39,406 bases of DNA from Mnemiopsis leidyi (taxonomy: Eukaryota; Ctenophora; Tentaculata; Lobata; Bolinopsidae), in contig JH153150.1 in assembly GCA_000226015.1 (NCBI GenBank), positions 59,758-99,163 of the forward strand, in the 5' to 3' direction. The position numbers and the translations under genes are program-made. The number at the start of each line of letters is the position of its first letter. Positions within the stretch are counted from its first letter, which is position 1. The notes beneath the pieces are model-generated. The model saw nothing but the letters and a program-made list of their open reading frames with translations. It was not told the origin of the DNA and ran no database searches. Below are positions 12,754-21,050 of the stretch, in pieces.

Positions 12754-12836
12754 GACTGCCGGGTGGTGTAGTGGTACTAGCACTCGCTTCCCACGCCGAA
12801 GAGCGGGTTTTCGAAACCCGTCAGAAGCAGGCAGTC
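12754..12836 (+). repeat. tRNA-derived (Gly-like) SINE or tRNA pseudogene
   Basis: A 7-bp GACTGCC/GGCAGTC pairing encloses an A-box-like segment (tggtgtagtggtactagc), a loop with CCC in the anticodon position, and a T-arm-like CGGGT-TTTCGAA-ACCCG with a B box. The spacing from the T arm to the outer stem is too long for a functional tRNA. A tRNA-derived SINE head or a decayed tRNA-Gly(CCC)-like sequence fits best. Confidence 0.4.
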
Positions 12837-13780
12837 CAGGCCACCAAGCTGTGATTGGTACAGGATTTATTCTGGAATTTCATCTGGGAGGATATCAGTG
12901 ACGCGAATCCCACTTCGGTGTAATGTCTATTCCATTCAGAATGAGTTGAACTTGCATATCAGGTGATAATGAATTCTGCTTGGTACTCACCAGCTCCTTA
13001 AGATGTCCGTACACGGAATATTTCGGAAGTGTACGAGTTAAATTTTTTTTGCAAGCCCAGACTCGAGTGCATTGAATAACCTTTCCTATAATGTAACAAC
13101 TTGCAATGATATGTTGGTATTTAACAGTCTCAATTTTTCTACTGTAAAATGATTTGGTACGAACTAAATCCCTAAATACTTTTATTTTAAGATATCTTTT
13201 TATCATAATTTTCATGTCTATGTTACAACTAAATACAGCATTGCTTTGAATGGCTGAGGTTAGGTTTTGAGAGCTTAAATTACAGTTATCAAAAATTGTT
13301 TTCCAAAATATATGGCTAAATTCAAATATAAGGTAACTTAAAATTTTTACTAGTTTTCATGCAAACTTGTCAAATCCCTCTTATTTTGTACGCTAGATGT
13401 GACTCCACAGTTACACAGAATTTTTTGAAATTCTAAGTGAGCAGCCTACAGCAGGCAAAAATCATCAGCGTTTTAAATGCACATAACAAGTCTTGGAAGC
13501 AATTTGACGAAAGAGTACAATTTTAGAGAAACTTCTACTCCCCACAGGAGGAAGTTTTTGGAATTTGGAGGTCTTAAGGGTACACAGGTGCCGGAAGCGA
13601 TTTCAATATATAGAATTCGACTGCTAGGGCAGCCAGTTTCAGAAATTGCTGGAGGAAGTAAATGCCATGCAGCCTAGTTTAGCATAACATTATGTGATTT
13701 TAAAGCTGTTTGGCAGTCTAATAGGCAGTGTAAAAAACTTGCCCGCGCAGCTCAGCTGAACATCTTTTAAAAATTTTGCG
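12837..13780. other. Between SINE and retrotransposon tail: nothing secure
   Basis: AT-rich sequence with two short frames, one minus near 12895-13215 and one plus near 13477-13677. I could not tie either to a family or give it splice partners. Confidence 0.45.
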
Positions 13781-14616
13781 GTTTAAGGCATTAAAAGTCT
13801 AAATTTGGCAATAGAGTTCCGTTTTAAAGGCAGTTTTAAGAATGAAAAGACCCATTTAACAATAGATTTCAATTTCACATCGGGGGTCGTTCTATCCCCA
13901 GACTGCCAATGGACCACCCAAATAACCACACTGGCTGAAAATGCCAAAAAGATGGCATCATGGCCATGGGTCCTGGAAACATTCAAAAACAGGTCAAAAG
14001 TCATTATGACTCTGTTGTTCAAGACTATGGTACGCAGCAGGCTAGAGTACTGCTCTGGCCTTTGGAATCCCCATAAGATTAAGGGCATCCAAAGACTCGA
14101 GGCAATTCAAAGATCATTTACTCGGAGAATAATTGGCTGCACCAATGTGAACTACTGGGAAAGGCTTAAATTCCTTCAACTGCCCTCCTTACAACGAGGA
14201 AGGGGCAGGTATATCATCATAAATACATGGAAGATTGTTAATAAAAAATACCCAATGATATCAACATGTGCTTTTACCCATCGGAAAGGCATGGAGAGCA
14301 CTCATGAATTCCTCCGATTGCCAAAAGTTGCCCATCTGCAATTAGCAACATGTATGAAAACTCCTTCTCTGTTAAAGCAGCAAAATTGTGGAACATCCTT
14401 CCAAAATATGTAAACTCCATTAAGGAGCTCCCTACATTCAAGGCTGCTCTTAGCAAATTCCTCGATAGAATTCCTGAAAAGCTACCGACTCCTGGCTATG
14501 TTGCAGAATGCCACAACTCTATATTAGACTGGAAATACCAGTCGGGCGGTCTACGTGACGTATGATGGCCCTGACAATCCTGCTATACCCCATCAAAGTA
14601 TCAAAGTATCAAAGTA
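13781..14616 (+). mobile_element. 3' end of a CR1/L2-like non-LTR retrotransposon, decayed
   Basis: The translation at 13805-14340 matches the C-terminal part of non-LTR reverse transcriptases. It shows LSPDCQW..QI, then MVRSRLEYCSGLWNP, then RLEAIQRSFTRRIIGC, YWERLKFLQLPSLQ and RGRYIIINTWKI. The frame changes near 14345, after which the expected ending (SFSVKAAKLWNILP, then FKAALSKFLD) continues in another frame to a stop at 14565. The element ends in short tandem copies of TATCAAAG (about 14593-14616), the kind of microsatellite tail found on CR1/L2 families. It is 5'-truncated and frameshifted, so inactive. Confidence 0.8.
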
Positions 14617-15757
14617 AAGTCTATTGCAATTCTTTAATTTGCTAGTTGTAATTTAATGGCTTATCAGTAGTATGACAATTAGATCCAGTTTTCAAACCCT
14701 TAACGAAAAACTTTGTTATTATGAATTACTTATTGCTGTAAATAGATACAACGCCAACTTGAACTTGATTTATATACGAAAATCCATGACAATGCTTTTC
14801 CTAGGTGCTCGGACTTAAAAATGTATGTTTGTGAACATGGGTTTTTATTAACATAAATAGCACATTTCACCATAGGCGTCTCCCTCACACATGTGAAGCT
14901 TAATGAAATGCAGGTCAACAACTAATCAACCATAATCTTATAGTTACTTAACAACATATGAAGTAATGGACTGCAAGTAAAAGCTCGAACTATAATGATT
15001 TAACGGTCAAGTGTACACTAACTATTCAATAGACATCAAATTAGTTTTTGAACTGCTTACTGGGGCTATAACGGATTAAATCATAAAAACCATTATAAGT
15101 TTAACCAAGTTGATAAAAACCAAAGTTTAAAGACCAAAAGGTGAGTAGTGACTAGTGTGTAACTTCTTGACAATGTCAAATGTATTATCAATACAGTATC
15201 ACTGTAATATCAATACAGTATCACTTTACAGCGTACAGTGAAGCAAAGATACCTTGTTGTTTTTGAAAATATTTTGGGACATATCTTGCTCTTTCAATTT
15301 CGCTCGCATATTTAGAAATCTCCTCGCTGTTTGTCATACAACTTTAATACAACAACTTTATCTGCTGGAAAATACACATATTGGACACCGCTAATAGCAC
15401 TGTTGCTAAGGGTATTATCACTGTTGCTAAGGGTATTATCCTTCAACTCTTAAACAGGAAGGACTGTTTTAAAGTCACGCTTAACTTGTACACACAGCTC
15501 GGCAAGGTGAACAGTTTGCCTTACCGTTTTTTAAGATGCAGGCACTTAGTGAGCTGCACAGATTTCACTTTTGATCAGTTGATAAATCTTTACCTATGGC
15601 ATTCATGAAACGTATTGCCGTATTGTGAGAAACGCCAAAAAATGATGAAATCGACCAGTATTTATAATTTATCCTTTCGCCCATACAATTGCTTTAGGTC
15701 TCTTATCTCATAATTGTATACAATACACGATAAAGTATTCGTCAAATCAACTTATCA
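14617..15757. other. Intergenic, small local duplications only
   Basis: No gene seen. Two tiny tandem duplications are visible: tcaatacagtatcact near 15187-15225, and cactgttgctaagggtatta near 15400-15440. This separates the retrotransposon tail from the promoter region of copy B. Confidence 0.5.
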
Positions 15758-15809
15758 ATATTATGTTTTGCAGATGATTAATCAAAATGAAGTCTGCAAA
15801 ACATAATAT
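15758..15809. repeat. 17-bp perfect inverted repeat (hairpin) upstream of copy B
   Basis: ATATTATGTTTTGCAGA at 15758-15774 is exactly inverted at 15793-15809 around an 18-nt spacer. It lies 74 bases before the ATG of copy B, in its presumed 5' leader or promoter. Copy A has no equivalent. Confidence 0.8.
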
Positions 15810-15882
15810 AATCTAATGATTGTGTTTCGATTTATTCTGTTCTCTGTTTGTTCTCTATTTTGCAATTTTCTTTTATTGTAAG

Positions 15883-17661
15883 ATGATAGGAAAAAAAGGT
15901 GCTATCAACATTGCAATTCTTGTGTTCTCATTCGGTTTCTCAATACAAAGTGGTGAGTGTTCTGTCGACATTATTCCCTTCACGCAAAAAGAAAGATTAG
16001 ATAGGTTTTGATAACATGAATGATCAACTACGTCAGTCATCAATTTTTCAACTTTAAAAGAACAATAATATTATATGGGTAAACAGAGGTTTAAAAATGT
16101 CAATGATAACAGATAACATTTGTATCAGAGAGCTATATATTGCGTGCCACGTGCGACAACACTATGACACTGCACGTGGAGGGACAGGAATTGCAACCAA
16201 GCTCCGGGAATAACATGTATTGGAACCAAGAGAAAATATTTGAAATTCCAGCAACATTTCAAACACTTGCTATTGAATGTGTTGACGTAGGAAGAACAAG
16301 AAGGAATCTTGGCATCAGTCCAAGATAACGCTGGACAAGTTGTCTTGTTAACAGATAGCGCGTGGATGTGTGCAGAGGTGGAGCTGCAGGGTTGGACTCA
16401 GGCAGAATTTCGGGAGGACCCCGAGATTTGGAAATCAGCAGGAGAGATTGGACTTCACGGAATAGACCCTTGGTATACGATTGGGAAAATAGCACAAGAC
16501 GCTAGGTGGATATGGTATTGGGGGCTGGATACAGCTTTTGTGTCATCTCAAGCTGTTCTGACATCGTACTGTCGGTTTAGTAGACCCGGATATTTCACTC
16601 CAGAATCTGGAAGTCAGTATAGCATACAGAAAGTAGACGGTACTGGAGCAGGGTATACACTGACTTACAGCTCCGATCAGAGGAATCAGAAGTCTTATTG
16701 GGTGAGTGGGTAACTTGTTGGGTTACTAAGTGGGTAACGAGGTGGCCAACTAGGTGTTTGACTAGGAGAGTAAACTAAGTGGGTTACTAAGTCGGTGACT
16801 AAGTTAGTAACTAGGTGGGTAACTGAGTGGGTTACTAAGTGGGTAACTAAGTGGGTTACTCAGTGGGTAACTAAGTGGGTTACTATGGTAAATATCTTTT
16901 GTGGCCAACACTGGAAAAAGTACTATAGCTTGGCCCTCCAAAGTGCTCGCATTAAGAATATCAACAAAGCTGCCTTAGGTCCACACGCATGCACATGCAA
17001 GTGATAGAACAGATGAAGGAGAAAAATGGAGGATAATTCTTACTCAGTACAATGGAAAAACGTGCTACAAAATACAGGCTGTGTTCGGTACGTGCCATTG
17101 ACTAGTCACTTGAAGATTAAAATATTTTGTCGTTTACTAATTTTGTAGTTAACTTTTATATATTGATAGATCGTACCATGTTTTCGTCAAGAGAGAAGCT
17201 GCAATCTTTTTCAGGAGTCAATTCTGGAAGGATGCTGGTGGCACACAGTGATATGCAGTATAATGGAGATGCAAGGGTGTTAGTTCATAACGCCGAATGG
17301 GCTGTTGAAGACGAATGTTGGCTTATCAAGGGGGTGAAGGAGAGAGGGATTACTGTAGGGTACACCCTCATGAAATCACAGGTTATTATCATATCTTTGT
17401 GTTAGTTTTTAAAGGACATGCACTGTTAAGTCAAATGAGTAATGACCATGTTATGAGCAATTTAAATTTCCCAAATAAGCAGGAATTCAAACTGAAAGTC
17501 CAGCCTGTTTACAAATTTCTAGGCTAAATATCCTTCAGTCAAGAAACATAAACAAGTTCCTCATATCAACAGTAGTAAGGGATGATAACACTTTCTGGGT
17601 GGATGTAACTGATAACACACAGGCTAACAAACTCTGGAAAATTCTACCTTTCACAGGTTAG
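15883..17661 (+). pseudogene. Galactose-binding-like / beta-trefoil protein, copy B, frameshifted
   Basis: Same five-exon structure as copy A: 15883-15952, 16129-16701, 16979-17087, 17215-17381, 17539-17661, with conserved splice sites and phases. Exon 1 encodes MIGKKGAINIAILVFSFGFS, another signal peptide. Exon 2 is nearly identical to copy A except for one extra A near 16291-16297 (GGAGGACAAG in A, GGAAGAACAAG in B). This shifts the frame and leads to a stop near 16328. Exons 3-5 are intact, with the three W-x-I repeats and the same final Gly-stop. Either this is a young pseudogene or the base is a sequencing or assembly error; the intact remainder makes an error quite possible. Exon 3 carries two extra codons (His-Ala). 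Confidence 0.75.
16702..16885 (+). repeat. GTGGGTAACTAA tandem repeat starting at the exon 2 donor, copy B
   Basis: About a dozen 12-base units of the type gtgggtaactaa begin at the splice donor GTGAGTGGG and run into the intron. They generate an artificial WVTKWVT-type reading frame, which is not a gene. Confidence 0.85.
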
Positions 17662-18074
17662 AGTAACTAGCTAATCCTCTCGGTGTTTTCACAGAACTAC
17701 AGAATTTACAGCTATCATTGATTATTACTGTGAGGTACATGTATTACATATTAATGCATGAAAAGGAAAGTGGAATCCTAAATTTTGAGTGCTGTCTTTG
17801 TCTTCAGTCATTAAGCAAATTATCTTGCTACCAATCTTTGCTATCATTTAAACAAAGACAAATTTAAAGAGTTGAAGACAAATTCAAAGACAAATTTCAC
17901 ACACTTCACAGTCACTTCATATCATTCACAGTGCAGCTGCTGCAGATACTACCTCTTGCACGATTTTAAATCATCAGTTTAACGGCTATCGAAAAATTGT
18001 TCCTTAACACAGATATCATACCAGAATCATGATTCTAAAAAACAAAATTTAAACTTAATTGAAATTATTTACGT
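17662..18074. other. 3' flank of copy B, duplicated from copy A flank
   Basis: This stretch resembles the flank of copy A (12238-12540). Shared pieces include the tgtgaggtacat stretch, the ctgtctttgtctt stretch and the ccttaacacagatatc end, so the tandem duplication unit extends past the stop codon. The AATAAA found after copy A is not preserved at the matching place here. Confidence 0.6.
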
Positions 18075-18330
18075 ACAACACGGCCGTCAGGCACTTAGGT
18101 AAAATATAATTTAGCGGGAACCTCGATAGAATTCGGCGTGAAACTCGAAACAATGTGGCGGGGAACTTGACACAATATGGCGGGAAACTCGAAACAATCT
18201 GGCGAAAACTCGACACAATATGGCGGGGAATTCGATGAAATGGTTGAAAACTCGATAAATTATGGCGGAAAACTTGATAAATTATGCCGGAAAACTCGAT
18301 AAAATATGCCGGAAATCTCGATAAAAACGA
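18075..18330. repeat. About 23-bp minisatellite (ggcgggaaactcgataaatt type)
   Basis: About ten degenerate units of the form tggcggaaaactcgataaat run up to the splice donor of the TH1 gene exon at 18429-18333. On the minus strand the repeat begins within a few bases of the donor GT. The long minus-strand frame through it is a repeat artefact. Confidence 0.85.
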
Positions 18331-18332
18331 AC

Positions 18333-20207
18333 CTGCTGACATAGAGATAATCGTACTCGGTAGGGACGCAGATCACGAAGAAGTTATCTTGGAGACCACT
18401 CATCTTCACACACGATATATCCAGTAAACCTGGGCAATCATTTTGTTAAAGGAACAAGATTCTGACGAGTCTTTTTGAACAAATGTTGTGTGTTAAATGC
18501 AAGGAATATTACGATGAGAAATAAAGAGGACTGAGTCTACAAATAACTGTAGATGATGTTTTGATGAAATAAATCTTAGGGTTACAAATTTTTTGTAACA
18601 TGTGACAGCGATTGACCAATGAAAAGATTGGTATAGCCAATCAATATCAAGAAACGAAATCCCGCAATATCGACGATTTGCAGCCCTTCCCCAAAAATAC
18701 CTTTCTTCATAATAACAGGATTTATGCAGTATCCAAGAAGCCCGACCCAGTACGCGAACTGGTTCGCGAACAGGTTTGCGGCAATCCCCGAACCAGTACG
18801 CGAACCAGTTCGGACTAGTTATGATATGATAATAAGTAGGTCACAGATCGCAGATGTAAATTGCCGAATGAAAGTTGTGACATAACGATTAAGTTGGGGA
18901 TGTTGTAAATTAGTAATTGTCACGCACAGACTTGTTCACTTAATTATATTAATAGACCAATTACATGTAATAACGATATAGAGAAACACAACACATAATC
19001 TAAAGGTGAACAACATAGGACGTTTTACAGGATCCATTGCGCGCCGGCATATATATTTTGTGTGCCGGCGGTAATAGAATACATAGTCAGTTAGAAGGAG
19101 GATTTCTTTATATACCACATCTTACTTTCCTTCAGCAATTTGCATATGCGATATGTGACCTACTTGTTATCATGTCATAACTAGCCGGACTGATTCGGGG
19201 ATTGCCGAACCAGTACGCGAACAAGTTCGCATACTGATTCGCGTACTGGTTCACGAACTGGTTCGCGTACTGGGTCGGGCTTCTTGGATACTGCCAGGAT
19301 TTATTACCTATTCTCCGTTTAGACTTGCACGAAACAGGGTCTATGTTATACAGTGCCTTTTCCGTAAGAAGTAGTATCCGCTCCTGGAGGAATCAATATC
19401 AGATAAGCTAGTCAATGCTTTATACTGTTTTTGTTGAATATTGTAATTTACTTTGAGTTGCACAGTATTATTCACTTGAAATAGAGTGCTCGAAAATTTT
19501 GATCAGAGCAATTCTTATACAATTAACTAATGCACCATTCGTCGGGACGAATAGTGCATTTGTTAACCGTATGGCGTATCACTGATGTATTAGTCTATCA
19601 ATGTGTTGATCTGAGTTTACAAGAAATTAGATTAAAATGTATAATACCATTCTTACTAACAACTTCGTCATTAGAGCGATCAAAGCAGATCAGACGTTCC
19701 ATATTCGAACGATAATGTAAATGAAATATAATATATATGTAAAAAGAAATTAAAATTTCTCTCAAAAGCTCAAGATACTTTTACCTGCTGTTTACACTTT
19801 CTGTTTATCTTGACCACTATGTCGGCGAAAAGTACTTCTTTCTCCTCGTGCTTTCTAAAATATAAGTCACTTAACGAGTTAGTTGATATCACTCAAGTAG
19901 GTATGATGCAATGTGCACACATTACTAGAAATATTATTACATTCTAATTCAATAGCTGGATCAATCAAATCCGAAAAAAAGGAAATTTAGGTCAAGTCAG
20001 ATACTCGGAATTAAAACTGAAAAATACCCAAATTTTTTACCCGATTATGGACAAAATCTTGTTGTTGGTTTTAGCTCCGATATAGTCCCCTTGTAGTGGC
20101 TTATTCAAACTGCTCTTTCTTCTCTCTTTTCTTCCCATGAACTTCTCTAGCCTCTTCTCTTCCTCCTTCTTCTCCCCCTTCGGCTCTTCCGTGTCATTCG
20201 AACTCAT
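18333..20207 (-). CDS. Headless class-I myosin TH1-domain protein (3' end unresolved)
   Basis: Four minus-strand exons with matching phases: 20207-20041, 19854-19785, 19383-19308, 18429-18333. The start ATG opens a short charged leader (MSSNDTEEPKGEKKEEEKR). The TH1 (myosin tail homology 1) landmarks then follow in order: RRKSSLNKPLQGDYIG, a KHEEKEVLFADIVVKINRK block, ERILLLTEKALYNIDP, then GLQDNFFVICVPTEYDYL. TH1 binds acidic phospholipids at membranes in class-I myosins. An in-frame stop (TAA) lies seven codons before the ATG, and that region is purine-rich and a poor acceptor, so no IQ or motor exon appears to precede it. The C-terminal exon (about 30 residues expected) was not placed; a KCLTAVLYV-type frame near 18104 is a weak candidate. 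A truncated myosin-I gene is the alternative. Confidence 0.7.
18577..18712. repeat. Dispersed repeat, copy 1
   Basis: The sequence around ggttacaaattt, gtgacagcgattgaccaatg and caatatcaagaaacg is shared with 23366-23493 at clear similarity over about 130 bases. This is an interspersed repeat of unknown class. The MITE at 18725 lies right beside it. Confidence 0.65.
18725..19295. mobile_element. Second copy of the 8-bp-TSD MITE
   Basis: Same ends and interior as 8197-8682: GCAGTATCCAAGAAGCCCGA at one end and its complement at the other, with internal gtacgcgaacc repeats. It is flanked by the 8-bp duplication AGGATTTA (18717-18724 and 19296-19303). It carries an extra segment of about 65-70 bp near 19002-19075, with a gccggca...tgccggc hairpin, that the first copy lacks. 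It inserted in a TH1-gene intron, its right duplication starting four bases inside the donor GTAATAAATC. Confidence 0.88.
19529..19560. repeat. Near-perfect 32-bp palindrome
   Basis: Two 15-base arms (aatgcaccattcgtc and gacgaatagtgcatt) pair with one mismatch around a GG centre. It lies in the intron between TH1-gene exons at 19785 and 19383. No function is suggested by context. Confidence 0.75.
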
Positions 20208-21050
20208 TCTAGATTCAGCTTTATCTTATTTGGTAGTTTTCACAGATTGTTATATTGAAACAAAGAATGATAATATCAACAATGTAACATTTTGGCATGT
20301 TAAATTTTTTGAACAGTCAGATTTTTAATTTTCTGGAGAAAAAGGTAAAACAAAATAAGTGATGAATAACAACTGCATTTAGGCAACGTCACTATAATAG
20401 AATTGAAATAACTTGAATCATAGCGAATAATTTTACATCAACAGAAATCAATATACGTACAACATTAATGATATCATCTTATTTACTTTTATCAGCACTG
20501 AAATATTGAAAAATAGACACTGACTTTTACTAATCCTACAGAAACGTATTAGGAATATAATCATATTTTCAAGACCAATTAAGTTCAAACTTTTCTTTAT
20601 GAAAAACCTAGTGCTTAAAAGCGTTGCATCACTCGACATAAATCTATGAACCTAATATACTACTCTAATTGTAATCAAAATTTTGTGTTCGATCAACAAA
20701 CAACTAAAATATTTAAAACAAAAAGAAAGATGGTTAAGGCTTATGATTCAAATTGTGCAACCCGAATTTTTCGAAGAGCCACCAAGTTTTAAAAGACAAA
20801 AATTATTCATAGAAATTTCGATTCATAAGTTAAAGCAAGAACGTTTGGTGTGAGTCAGTTTCATCCAAAGTTATTCTTCAAACAATAATCTCTCCTATAT
20901 AACTTCTACGTGCGATAAACTCTTAAACATATAATTATACGTAACTAAGAATATTCAAAGAAAACCACATAATTATGCCTTGTCATGTGATGTTATGTTG
21001 CACACAGCAGGTCTTTAACTGTCACATGTGGTGTCACATTCAAATGTAGT
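20208..21050. other. Intergenic between TH1 gene and clathrin light chain
   Basis: Non-coding AT-rich sequence. It must hold the 3' flank of clathrin light chain and the promoter or 5' leader of the TH1 gene, both minus strand. No specific element recognised. Confidence 0.5.

Noticed and set aside
10389-16147. Apparent loss of a splice acceptor in copy B (GCGAG in A, GCGTG in B)
   Set aside because: A better acceptor (tttgtatcag, ending at 10370 and 16128) is shared by both copies and keeps the frame, so no acceptor is lost.
16795-17004. WVTKWVT-type plus-strand frame
   Set aside because: It is the translation of the 12-base intronic repeat.
18055-18342. 95-codon minus-strand frame rich in FSRFP
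   Set aside because: It is the translation of the 23-bp minisatellite following the TH1 exon donor.
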